NCBI GenBank assembly: GCA_003242885.1
Contig: QKMZ01000006.1
Coordinates: 1 to 64,000 of the forward strand
From: Candidatus Melainabacteria bacterium
Lineage (GTDB): Bacteria; Cyanobacteriota; Vampirovibrionia; Obscuribacterales; Obscuribacteraceae
Direction of reading: 5' to 3'
DNA length: 64,000 bases
The notes below the pieces were generated by a model, which saw nothing but the letters and a program-made list of their open reading frames with translations, did not search any database and was not told where the DNA came from. The number at the start of each line of letters is the position of its first letter. Position 1 is the stretch's first letter. This document shows positions 37,981 to 45,887 of this stretch, one piece after another. Position numbers and translations under genes: made by a program.

Positions 37981-38040
37981 GCCGGCTTCGACGCCATGCG
38001 TTATCAGGTTTTATTTTAGGGGCGACGCCATGCATTGCCC
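37981..38040. repeat. Dispersed palindromic repeats (GCGACGCCATGC type)
   Basis: Two partial units (GCTTCGACGCCATGCG at 37985-38000 and GGGGCGACGCCATGCATTGCCC at 38019-38040) lie between convergent genes. They share the core with units at 928, 15794 and 58235. Confidence 0.6.
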
Positions 38041-38045
38041 AGGCT

Positions 38046-39107
38046 TTACGACCAGCCTTTGACCTTGGCGTTGCCGTTGATCATTGCTTGCATCGGCACG
38101 CTGAAAAACACGTATGGGTGCGTCGGCTCCAAGCCGCTAATCTCATCCAATTCGTCTCTATGCTCTTTGCTGATCATGAAATTCAGCGCGCCGAGATTGT
38201 CTTCCAATTGCGGCAATTTTGTCGCACCGATGATCGTTGATGTAATGCCGGGCGAGGTCGCCACCCAGTTGAGCGCTATTTGTGCTGGTGTTCTTCCGAT
38301 TTCTTTGGATAGCGATACAAGTTTGTCGACGATTTTCCAGTTGCGCTCCGTGAAGAGTTTTTCGAAGCTCGGGTTGCCGGTGTCTTTCATTTTCGACATT
38401 CTGCCATTGCCGGATTCGAGTTTGTCTCTCTTATACTTTCCAGTCAACATGCCGCTCGCCAACGGGCTCCAAGGACAGATGCCGACGCCCAATTCTTTGC
38501 ACGCAGACACGTGCTCGTTTTCGATAGTACGTTCCAAGAGTGAGTATTCGACTTGAAGTCCGATCAGTTTATGCATGGCTTTTAAGTCGGCAATTGTCTG
38601 CATCTTTGCCAGATACCATGCGGGTACATCCGATAAACCGAAGTATCTGATTTTACCTTCTTTGACGAGGTCATTCAAAGTGAGAAGAACTTCTTCAACG
38701 GGCGTGAACATATCCCAAGCATGCAACCAATACAAGTCTATGTAGTCGGTGTTGAGCCTTTTTAATGAGCCTTCCAGCGCGCGATATATATTCTTTCGTC
38801 CATTACCGCCCGCATTTGGGTTGCCTGGTTGAGCGCAGAACGTGAATTTCGTCGCGATAATCATCTGATCGCGCAACTTTCTGTCTTTGACAAATTTGCC
38901 TACGAACTCTTCGCTCTTACCATTTGTATAACCATCTGCGGTATCAATGAAATTTCCGCCTTTGTCGACATATGCATCAAAAATCGTCCTGGCTGTTTCT
39001 TCAGAACTTCCCCATCCCCAATCTTCGCCAAAGGTCATCGCACCTAGACACAGTGGACTTACCTTGAGTCCTGAACGGCCGAGTGTAGTGTACTGATTTA
39101 GCTTCAT
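38046..39107 (-). CDS. Aldo/keto reductase
   Basis: This 353-residue NADPH-dependent oxidoreductase has a TIM barrel. The catalytic tetrad is visible: Asp and Tyr in FIDTADGYTNG, Lys in IATKFTF, His in YWLHAWD. The cofactor region near the end includes STIIGATKLPQLEDNL. LCLGAMTFGEDWGWG at the start is typical of the AKR11/YajO-like group. It lies downstream of a second aldo/keto reductase gene on the same strand (68-base gap), possibly one transcript. Substrate unknown. Confidence 0.92.
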   Translation of the reverse strand: MKLNQYTTLGRSGLKVSPLCLGAMTFGEDWGWGSSEETARTIFDAYVDKGGNFIDTADGYTNGKSEEFVGKFVKDRKLRDQMIIATKFTFCAQPGNPNAGGNGRKNIYRALEGSLKRLNTDYIDLYWLHAWDMFTPVEEVLLTLNDLVKEGKIRYFGLSDVPAWYLAKMQTIADLKAMHKLIGLQVEYSLLERTIENEHVSACKELGVGICPWSPLASGMLTGKYKRDKLESGNGRMSKMKDTGNPSFEKLFTERNWKIVDKLVSLSKEIGRTPAQIALNWVATSPGITSTIIGATKLPQLEDNLGALNFMISKEHRDELDEISGLEPTHPYVFFSVPMQAMINGNAKVKGWS

Positions 39108-39148
39108 CTCTCAATCCTTGTTTAAACGCGACTGGTCCGAAAATGGAA

Positions 39149-39168
39149 GGGAGGCGTTGGCGCCTCCC
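39149..39168 (-). terminator. Hairpin between the two aldo/keto reductase genes
   Basis: GGGAGGCG-ttgg-CGCCTCCC is a perfect 8-bp stem seven bases beyond the stop of the upstream gene. The T-run after it is poor (TTCCATTTT), so it may only attenuate. Confidence 0.5.
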
Positions 39169-39175
39169 TAAAGAC

Positions 39176-40177
39176 TTACTTCGCTGCCGCAGTCAATTCC
39201 AGCGAGCGCAGGTGGTTGTTGATTTCGTCGATGTCTTCCTTGCTCAGTTTGATGTTTTGCGCTTTGAGGTTTTCTTTTGTTTGCGCTGCGTCACGTGCAC
39301 CGACGAGTGCTGCGGTGATGCCAGGTTGAGCAATCGTCCATGCGATTACTAGCTGTCCAAGAGTTGCATCATGCTTGTCCGCGACCGGTTTGATCTTGTC
39401 GAGAAATGCGTTTACGCGCTTGATGTTTTCCGGTTGGAAATGCACTTGATTGGCGCGGTGGTCACCGTCTTTGAATTGGACGTCCGGCTTAAACTTGCCG
39501 GTGAGCAAACCACGCTGAAGCGGGCTGTATACGATAGAGCCGATATTGTGCTCGCGGCAGTAGGGCAAAACATCTTTTTCGATATCGCGCAGCACCATAC
39601 TGTATGGAGGTTGGTTTGATGCAACCGGGCAAACTTTGGTTGCTTCCTGTAAGTCGCTGACCGAGAAGTTGCTGACGCCGACGGCGCGAATTTTGCCTTC
39701 TTTGAGCAGTTGTTGCATCGCTTCCATTGTTTCTTCAACAGGTGTTGAAGGGTCGCGCCAATGGCACTGATATAAATCGATGTAGTCGGTTTCCAGTCGT
39801 TTGAGGCTGTTTTCACACTCCTGGATAATGCTCTTCTTTCGAGCATTGCGGTAAATGTTGCGGTCGCCATACTCTTCGTCAGACCAATCGAAAAAGTGAG
39901 CGCCTTCTGTAGAATCCCATCTCAAGCCGTATTTCGTTAGGATTTGGACCTTGTCTCTTTTACCTTTTACCGCTTTGGCAACGATTTCTTCGCTGCGTCC
40001 GTAGCCGTAAATGGCTGCTGTGTCGATGGACGTGGCGCCACCGTCGATGCTTGCGTGAATGGCTTCGATAGCGTCTTTCTCTTCCGCTCCGCCCCACATC
40101 CAGCCGGCAATAGCCCAGGCTCCGAATACGATTGCCGATACTTCTAAATCACTTGTGCCGAGTTTACGAAATTCCAT
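39176..40177 (-). CDS. Aldo/keto reductase
   Basis: This 333-residue TIM-barrel oxidoreductase has the tetrad Asp and Tyr in SIDTAAIYGYG, Lys in ILTKYGL and His in YQCHWRDP. The substrate-loop signature VGVSNFSVSDLQEA and the cofactor end GARDAAQTKENL are intact. It is clearly a different subgroup from its neighbour (about one third shorter loops, general-stress-type YhdN-like start KLGTSDLEVSAIVFG). Substrate unknown. Confidence 0.92.
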   Translation of the reverse strand: MEFRKLGTSDLEVSAIVFGAWAIAGWMWGGAEEKDAIEAIHASIDGGATSIDTAAIYGYGRSEEIVAKAVKGKRDKVQILTKYGLRWDSTEGAHFFDWSDEEYGDRNIYRNARKKSIIQECENSLKRLETDYIDLYQCHWRDPSTPVEETMEAMQQLLKEGKIRAVGVSNFSVSDLQEATKVCPVASNQPPYSMVLRDIEKDVLPYCREHNIGSIVYSPLQRGLLTGKFKPDVQFKDGDHRANQVHFQPENIKRVNAFLDKIKPVADKHDATLGQLVIAWTIAQPGITAALVGARDAAQTKENLKAQNIKLSKEDIDEINNHLRSLELTAAAK

Positions 40178-40379
40178 GCCAGAGTCCCCCGTGGTTCACT
40201 CTTCTGAGTGGACTGACCGCGCTTTGTGGCTGAAGATCTTATCCCATTAGATCTCTTGGAAAATGCCATGAAGATAAAACCTGGCCGTATATCGTACAGG
40301 TGGGGCTTTGCCGGATTCACTTTCTTCATAAATGTGGCAAAAAACTAGACGATTCGCCGGGTTGTTACCACCGGTGTCT

Positions 40380-40802
40380 TCAATAGTCGCTTTTTGGCGC
40401 TCTTCGATTTTGTTTCTTCGAGGCGTTAATGCGTTTTGAGTCGGTTCTTCGCTTTACCGATGCCTGAGTTGGTTTCGTCGCACGTCTAATGGTCGGCGGC
40501 GTAATAATTTCTAAAATCATCTCTTTCAGTTTTTCGCGGCAGTCTTCAACGTTTTGCCCCTGGTCACGCGTCTTTTGACTAGTTATGAGAATGCTACCCT
40601 CAGCGGTCAGACGATTGGCAAATTTAGCTAGAAATCTGTTGCGTGCACCAAAAGGCAGGCTTTGGCTCGCCGCCACATTCCATCGAAGAACCGCTTTGCT
40701 GTTGACTTTGTTGACGTTCTGCCCACCGGGTCCGCCACTGCGAGCAAATGTAATTTCGAACTCTTCGTCCGGAATTTCTACTGTTTCGCTAATGGTAAGC
40801 AT
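40380..40802 (-). CDS. arfB: Peptidyl-tRNA hydrolase ArfB-like (ribosome rescue)
   Basis: This 140-residue protein releases peptides from stalled ribosomes. The class I release-factor-like domain has the catalytic GGQ in SGGPGGQNVNKVNSKA. The C-terminus is a strongly basic tail (TPPTIRRATKPT then SVKRRTDSKR and KKQNRRAPK), which in ArfB enters the empty mRNA channel. The length matches the family. It is a single gene. Confidence 0.92.
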   Translation of the reverse strand: MLTISETVEIPDEEFEITFARSGGPGGQNVNKVNSKAVLRWNVAASQSLPFGARNRFLAKFANRLTAEGSILITSQKTRDQGQNVEDCREKLKEMILEIITPPTIRRATKPTQASVKRRTDSKRINASKKQNRRAPKSDY

Positions 40803-40960
40803 CGGTGCCTCGGTGTTTTACTCTCAACATGATAACCTCAAAGCTGGCTAGAGTGGCAGCCTGTGTACTAGATATGCGGGGGGTGTGAAGCGCGATACGA
40901 CGACGCATTTGCCTCAGAGTCACTGGCACTATATCCTGAATTGATTCCAGGAGGACGGTT

Positions 40961-41992
40961 GTGAAGAGAACATTCCCCATTCGCGCGCTGATATACGCTG
41001 CCTGCGCTCTGCTTTTGCCTAACGCAGTTGCTTCTGCGCAGACTGCTCAAGTAATAACGGTAGATGCGAAAAGAGCCAAGGAAGAAGCCGCAGTCAACCA
41101 GCAACTCAAAGACCTCGTAAAAAAACGCCGGACACGTAAAGGCTGGCTTGGTGACGGAACCGTGCCAGCTAATGTTCGCGTTGTAAAAGATGTGACTTAT
41201 GTCGAGAAAACTGTGAGTGCATCGCAAAAATTGGACTTGTACATACCAACGTCTACCTCGAAGGGCAGTTGGCCTCTTGTTGTTTGGATCCACGGCGGTG
41301 GCTGGAAAGGTGGGGATAAGAAGGGCGGACCATTCTATCCTCTTTTGGAGAACGGATTTGCTGTCGCATCAATCAATTACCGCTTGAGCGATGAATCGAA
41401 GTGGCCTGCCCAATTTGATGATTGCCAGAGCGCGCTTGCATTTTTGCGAAAACATGCCGCCGAATACAATATCGATACGAAGCGCATGGGCCTCTGGGGC
41501 GGCTCTGCCGGCGGGCATTTGGTTCTTATGCTCGCCTTGAGAGACAAAAATCCGAGCGATAAACTTCTAGCTGTTTGCGATTGGTTTGGACCAACCGATC
41601 TTTCTAGATTTATGCTCATGGGCGAAACCACAAAGATGGGCGAGGATTTAATTCGCGATTTATTTGGGTTGCAGGGCGAAGCTTTGATAGCCGCGTGCCC
41701 GAGCGCAAGCCCAGTTACGTACATCGCGTCCGCGAAATATGTGCCACCGATTTTGATCATGCATGGAAGATCTGACAGACTAGTTTCAATTCGTCAGTCT
41801 CAGTACTTCATGGAAAAGATGAAGGAAGCCGGATTCAATGATGTAAGGCTCGACGAGATAAACGGCGCACACGGATACCCCGGATTCGGCGAGAGCACGG
41901 TGAACAATGTTGTCAAATTCTTCAAACAACGAATGCTTACGAATGCATCGTTGAAGAAAACAACGCAGCGCGAGCATAAGTCGCACAAATAA
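40961..41992 (+). CDS. Exported alpha/beta hydrolase (esterase/lipase, HGGG type)
   Basis: This 343-residue enzyme begins with a signal peptide (KRTFPIRALIYAACALLLP, cleavage near ASA). The oxyanion motif HGGGWKGGDKKGG and nucleophile motif GGSAGGHL are those of BD-FAE/hormone-sensitive-lipase-like esterases. The acid is probably Asp in HGRSDRLVSI and the His in INGAHGYPGFG. GTG start, with AGGAGG upstream. An N-terminal basic helix (about 30-60) precedes the domain. Substrate unknown, perhaps an acetylated or feruloylated glycan. Confidence 0.85.
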   Translation: MKRTFPIRALIYAACALLLPNAVASAQTAQVITVDAKRAKEEAAVNQQLKDLVKKRRTRKGWLGDGTVPANVRVVKDVTYVEKTVSASQKLDLYIPTSTSKGSWPLVVWIHGGGWKGGDKKGGPFYPLLENGFAVASINYRLSDESKWPAQFDDCQSALAFLRKHAAEYNIDTKRMGLWGGSAGGHLVLMLALRDKNPSDKLLAVCDWFGPTDLSRFMLMGETTKMGEDLIRDLFGLQGEALIAACPSASPVTYIASAKYVPPILIMHGRSDRLVSIRQSQYFMEKMKEAGFNDVRLDEINGAHGYPGFGESTVNNVVKFFKQRMLTNASLKKTTQREHKSHK

Positions 41993-42053
41993 TCGAATTC
42001 ACCTCACGTGTCGAAGCCGCACCAAGACAAGAATCGAAATCGCACAAGAATAA

Positions 42054-42078
42054 AGAGAGCGCATTAAATGCGCTCTCT
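42054..42078. terminator. Bidirectional terminator between convergent genes
   Basis: A perfect 11-bp stem AGAGAGCGCAT/ATGCGCTCTCT with a three-base loop lies between the stops at 41992 and 42105. On the reverse strand TTTATTCTTG follows. Confidence 0.7.
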
Positions 42079-42104
42079 TAACTGAGTTTATCGAATTTCA
42101 ACAA

Positions 42105-42587
42105 CTAAGGTGTGTTGATTTGAGTTTCTTTTTTGATGGTGGTGGCAGATCCGTCGCCGCTTGTTGCGGAGGTCGAATCTTCTACTTTGTGCGACGAACC
42201 GAGCGGTGTGTTTACGCTTTGGACTTTGCGCTTAGATTTTGTGACACCACCGGCAGCATTGAGCTCAGTCTTCGATGCGGAGCTTGTGGAAGCTGATCCG
42301 CCGGCGCCGACTGCTGTGCTGCTTTCGCTTTCAGAGACGCCATCGATACCGGTGCTACGGCTCTTGGAACTAACTTTTGAATTGCCGTAGATATCTGCAG
42401 ATTTTTTCTTGACTTTGGTAGTGGTGCCCAGAGCATCCGATTTGGTTTCAACTTTAGTAGAAGCTGCGCCAACCGGCGTGCTGGTTTCTACAGTTGTAGA
42501 ACTCGCTTCATCTGCAAAACATGCTGGAAAAGCAACGAATGAGATAAGACCGAGCGAGATCGAAAGTGTTTTAAAGGATCGCAACAT
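42105..42587 (-). CDS. Exported Ser/Thr-rich low-complexity protein
   Basis: This reads as 160 residues from ATG 42587, with GGAGGAAATC directly before it. A signal peptide (MLRSFKTLSISLGLISFVAF) ends at a Cys-Phe-Ala region. The mature part is Ser/Thr/Lys/Val-rich and loosely repetitive: units such as SSTTVET, AASTKVETKS and GTTTKVKKKS. The alternating Thr-Lys-Val pattern suggests beta strands or a disordered surface protein. No family recognised. Confidence 0.7.
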   Translation of the reverse strand: MLRSFKTLSISLGLISFVAFPACFADEASSTTVETSTPVGAASTKVETKSDALGTTTKVKKKSADIYGNSKVSSKSRSTGIDGVSESESSTAVGAGGSASTSSASKTELNAAGGVTKSKRKVQSVNTPLGSSHKVEDSTSATSGDGSATTIKKETQINTP

Positions 42588-42867
42588 GATTTCCTCCATT
42601 GCGGCAGTAAGCTTGCCACTTAACCTTGCAAGCCAGAGGAACGACTGAGCGTTATCCCTAGGGTTCCCTCGTTAATGGATATTCAGAAAATTTGTACAGG
42701 CTGCCCAGGTGACCGTTTTTATTGATTATGGGAAAACTTAAGGCAGAAAATCCGGGACTGCGGGAACTCCTGGCGATTTTGCCGTCCTTAAAAATCGAAA
42801 GCTGCAAACTTTTCCGAGTCGAGGAAGGGCAAGTGTGTTGTTTCCTCCGTATACTTGAGGTGCAATT

Positions 42868-43731
42868 ATGGGGTTGGTGACTCTAGGTAGGGGATCGAAC
42901 GTGGAAACATCATACTCGCGCCGTCCTGGGATACCCCCACGCGTGATAATCGGATTGGTGATTGCGGCGATCTCAATCTTTTCTTACTTTGCAAGCAGTA
43001 GTTACAATCCGATAACTGAGCAAAAGCAACATATCTCAATCTCCAAGGAGCAGGAAATTGCGCTTGGATTACAGGCGGCGCCTTCCATGGAGCGCCAGTA
43101 TGGCGGTGAGAGCCGTGACCCCAGGAAGCAAGCTCTCGTGAAAGAAGTAGGAGCCGAAGTCGTCAGTAAAAGCGACGCATCGAAAACGGAATATAGATAC
43201 GACTTTCATTTACTTGCCGACCCTAGCACTATCAATGCGTTTGCTTTGCCCGGCGGACAAGTCTTTATCACAGAAGGTTTATTCAAGCATTTGACGACGC
43301 GCGGACAATTGGCGTCCGTTTTGTCCCACGAAATTGGACACGTTGCTGCTCGACATTCAGCACAGCATCTTGCTAAACAACGTTTGACTCAAGGCCTCAC
43401 CGGAGCCACTGTAATTGCAACCTACGATCCAGATAATCCGAATAGCCGAGCATCAGCTCAAGTTGCGATGATGGTAGGACAACTGATCAACTTGAAGTTC
43501 AATCGCAATGACGAACTCGAAGCGGATAAACTTGGTGTGAGATTCGCTGCTGATGCGGGATATGACCCCCATTCTATGATCAAAGTCATGGAGATTTTGC
43601 GCGACCAATCTCACAGTCGGCAGCCCGAGTTTTTCAGCACGCACCCCAATCCCGAGAATCGCATCGAAAAGATCAACGCCGCTATCAAAGAAGAATTTCC
43701 GCAAGGTGTTCCACAAGGATTGCAGCAGTAA
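42868..43731 (+). CDS. M48 zinc metallopeptidase, membrane-anchored
   Basis: This 287-residue protease has one N-terminal membrane helix (about residues 28-46) and a periplasmic catalytic domain. The zinc motif is LSHEIGHVAARHS (HExxH) with the third ligand Glu in NRNDELEADKLG. NAFALPGGQVFITEGL and the end motif FSTHPNPENRIEKI are classic for the LoiP/BepA-like group. It probably degrades misfolded envelope proteins. The upstream region has a possible TATACT -10 box close to the start. Confidence 0.9.
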   Translation: MGLVTLGRGSNVETSYSRRPGIPPRVIIGLVIAAISIFSYFASSSYNPITEQKQHISISKEQEIALGLQAAPSMERQYGGESRDPRKQALVKEVGAEVVSKSDASKTEYRYDFHLLADPSTINAFALPGGQVFITEGLFKHLTTRGQLASVLSHEIGHVAARHSAQHLAKQRLTQGLTGATVIATYDPDNPNSRASAQVAMMVGQLINLKFNRNDELEADKLGVRFAADAGYDPHSMIKVMEILRDQSHSRQPEFFSTHPNPENRIEKINAAIKEEFPQGVPQGLQQ

Positions 43732-43880
43732 ATATCAAGCCGCCATCAAGATAGCGTCAAGTTACCATCAAAAACAAGCTACTGTGGGCATTCTTGCTCT
43801 CCAGTGGTGATAAGCTATGGCCCGTTTTAAAAAGATTTCTGCGGCACATTTTGTCGCAGATCATTCTGGAGGGCATTTAG

Positions 43881-44546
43881 ATGAAGGCAAAATTCCTTCT
43901 TGTGTCGGCATTCATCATGCTCGCACAAACGGCAGTACAAGCGGAAGAAAAGATTTGTCTGTACAACTACGGGCACCACGAGCAGCATGGCGACATTGCT
44001 GTGTGCAGAGAATCAGGTCAATTAGACGCTTACGATGGTGCCAAGGTGACCGGCTACAACAATACTGTGATCAAAGCTTACGACTCATGTCAGGTTGATG
44101 CGTTTGGAAATTGCCAGGTCACAGCAAATGCCAAAGTTAAGGTTAAGGCATACGACAACGCACGCGTCTTCGCAAACAACAGTGCAGAAGTTGACGCAGT
44201 TGGAAGCGCTTATATTCAGGCTATTCATCAGTCGAGCGTCTCAGGACATGGAAATGCTGCCATCGTGGCAAACGGTAATGTGACAGTCAAGGCTTACGAC
44301 AATTGCAACGTTGTCGCATCGGGCCATGCAAAGGTCGAAGCATACGGCAACGCAACTGTGATGCTTCATGGCGATGCTACTGCAATCGCTCACGATAATG
44401 CAACGGTCAACGCTTACGACAAGTCTATCGTGACTGCCAATGACAGAGCGACTGTTGAAGCCTTTGACGAATCCGCAGTGACCGCGACAAAAGATGTGCG
44501 TGTTGAGAAACACGACAGCGCAAAATTGAACATCAGCAAGATTTAG
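43881..44546 (+). CDS. Exported octapeptide-repeat (beta-solenoid-like) protein
   Basis: This 221-residue protein has a signal peptide (MKAKFLLVSAFIMLAQTAVQA), a short Cys-containing head (EEKICLYNYGHHEQHGDIAVC) and then about 20 tandem eight-residue units (residues about 47-221). The consensus is A-x-V-x-A-Y/F-D-N/S, seen in KVKAYDNA, TVKAYDNC, KVEAYGNA, TVNAYDKS and TVEAFDES. Alternating Val and Ala/Tyr with Asp/Asn turns would stack into a narrow beta-solenoid. GGAGG lies before the ATG. Similar A-V-AYD repeat proteins exist in other bacteria, to my knowledge without an assigned function. Confidence 0.8.
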   Translation: MKAKFLLVSAFIMLAQTAVQAEEKICLYNYGHHEQHGDIAVCRESGQLDAYDGAKVTGYNNTVIKAYDSCQVDAFGNCQVTANAKVKVKAYDNARVFANNSAEVDAVGSAYIQAIHQSSVSGHGNAAIVANGNVTVKAYDNCNVVASGHAKVEAYGNATVMLHGDATAIAHDNATVNAYDKSIVTANDRATVEAFDESAVTATKDVRVEKHDSAKLNISKI

Positions 44547-44585
44547 TCAGCCGCTGTCGTTTCATTGTTTTTTTAGAGAGAAAGA

Positions 44586-44616
44586 AACGAGATCTTGCCA
44601 AAAGCAAGATCTCGTT
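44586..44616. terminator. Strong hairpin after the octapeptide-repeat gene
   Basis: A perfect 13-bp stem AACGAGATCTTGC/GCAAGATCTCGTT with loop CAAAA lies 40 bases past the stop. On the reverse strand it is followed by TCTTTCTCT; on the forward strand the T-run is weak. Confidence 0.6.
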
Positions 44617-44666
44617 AAGTCAAGAACGCGTATTAGTGGATCTGGTCCAATCTTTTAGTTCTGCTG

Positions 44667-44747
44667 AACTAATTGGCTTTCTATACTAATTAGCCGTCTG
44701 AACCAGTTAGACCGCTAAACCAGTCAGCTATCGAAACTAGTCAGCCA
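44667..44747. repeat. 17-bp tandem repeat array
   Basis: Five degenerate copies with exact 17-bp spacing (motif starts at 44668, 44685, 44702, 44719, 44736). The core is A-C-T/C-A-A/G-T-T/C-A/G-G, for example ACTAATTAGC and ACCAGTCAGC. The last copy overlaps the 3' end of the gene on the reverse strand. Confidence 0.7.
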
Positions 44748-45249
44748 GGATGAATTTCCAACGAAATTTCGACGAGCCATCATTTGGGCCGAATTTGCAT
44801 TCTGATTGCAGCGGCGGTTGAGGAGCCACGTAAAGAGCGTCTCCATTTCTTGCAACGCTCTTGATAAGCATACCGTTATCGCCTGATTCCAAAACCATCA
44901 CAGATTTTTCCGGTGCCAAGATGCAGGTCATATCAGCAACCGACGGGTGCGGCACGAGATTGAGCTCGCCGTTTTCACCGGCTAATTTGATTGTGTAACG
45001 GTTGGTTGGCTTATTTGTCTTGGGATCGATTTTGCGGTTGATGTCCCACTTTTGCATCCCGCTTTTGTTGTAATCGTACAAAAGGACGTTCTGCCCAGGG
45101 GTGCCACCGACAGGTTGTAAAGCTTGGTCGCACGACATGCTTGTAATGAAATAGGTGCCTGTATTGGGGAGCGGATCGCCTTCTGCTCTGGCTGGTAACG
45201 AAGACATGGCGGCAAGAGTAACCGCGACGGCAAGAGCCAATTTTTTCAT
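44737..45249 (-). CDS. Exported protein, possible beta-trefoil (ricin-like) fold
   Basis: This reads as 170 residues from ATG 45249, with AGGAG upstream. A signal peptide (MKKLALAVAVTLAAMSS, ARA) is followed by about 145 residues with four Cys. Segments such as GTYFITSMSCDQALQPVGG, QNVLLYDYNKSGMQKWDI and GSSKFRWKFIL recall QxW-type beta-trefoil repeats. The trefoil call is tentative. It diverges from the DUF5076-like pair. Confidence 0.6.
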   Translation of the reverse strand: MKKLALAVAVTLAAMSSLPARAEGDPLPNTGTYFITSMSCDQALQPVGGTPGQNVLLYDYNKSGMQKWDINRKIDPKTNKPTNRYTIKLAGENGELNLVPHPSVADMTCILAPEKSVMVLESGDNGMLIKSVARNGDALYVAPQPPLQSECKFGPNDGSSKFRWKFILAD

Positions 45250-45349
45250 GATGCCTACTCCTGGTGGTTTGCTTGGAAAGAGTAGATTATATTCCAAATA
45301 CGAGCCGGTACAATATTGTGCATTCTTGGCGAGCAACAGGTGCATCTTT

Positions 45350-45604
45350 ATGCCGCAATTACCCGTGCCGGAAAAACTGAATCAAGAGAAGGGCGTTGAG
45401 ATTTTACGCGTCTGGGCAGAAGAGGGAAATCTTGCTGTCGTTACTAATACAAAGGTCAATAGTGACCCCGCGTTTTTCGGCATTGCGCTTGCCGACCTTT
45501 TGAATCACTTGTCTTTCATCTGTGCGCAAAAATCAGGCAAGTCACAAGAAGAAAGTCGTAAAGAAATCATGGATGTTTTCTACAAAGAGTGTGGTCCTCA
45601 ATGA
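45350..45604 (+). CDS. DUF5076-like small protein
   Basis: This reads as 84 residues from ATG 45350. EILRVWAEEGNLAVVTNTKV, then DPAFFGIALADLLNHLSF match the layout I recall for DUF5076 (VEMLRIWLA-type strand, DPA-WG-LLADL helix). The function is unknown. The stop overlaps the ATG of the next gene (ATGA). The frame is open far upstream, but the earlier part is antisense to the neighbouring gene. Confidence 0.6.
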   Translation: MPQLPVPEKLNQEKGVEILRVWAEEGNLAVVTNTKVNSDPAFFGIALADLLNHLSFICAQKSGKSQEESRKEIMDVFYKECGPQ

Positions 45605-45885
45605 TCGAATTGCCGCTACCCCAGAGTATTTCTTCCGAAGAAAAAGCACGCGAATTGATTCGCATGTGGCATTCGGAAGACGGTGAATTGACCGTTACCA
45701 TCGATGGTTGGCTGGATAATCCAAACGTCTGCGGTCGTCTAATTGTCGATCTTGCAGTTTTAATCGCGAAAGATTATGTTGCCACTGATGTTTGGCGTGG
45801 AACTTTGGAAGCTGCTCTCTATCGCATTCTTTCTGCAGCCGATGCGGAAATTCAGAATCCCACTAATTCACCAGTACTCGAGTAG
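45601..45885 (+). CDS. DUF5076-like small protein, paralogue
   Basis: This reads as 94 residues from ATG 45601, overlapping the previous stop as ATGA. ELIRMWHSEDGELTVTIDG and NVCGRLIVDLAVLIAKDY follow the same strand-helix pattern as the upstream gene, so the two are probably a duplicated pair that may form a heterodimer. Its stop is two bases from the stop of the convergent kinase-like gene. Confidence 0.6.
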   Translation: MIELPLPQSISSEEKARELIRMWHSEDGELTVTIDGWLDNPNVCGRLIVDLAVLIAKDYVATDVWRGTLEAALYRILSAADAEIQNPTNSPVLE

Positions 45886-45887
45886 CA

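Noticed and set aside
42728..42883. 51-codon frame overlapping the start of the M48 protease gene
   Set aside because: It has no ribosome site and lies in the promoter/leader of the protease gene; an upstream regulatory peptide cannot be excluded.
44667..44747. CRISPR-like or attachment site repeat
   Set aside because: The period of 17 bp leaves no room for spacers, and no integrase lies next to it.
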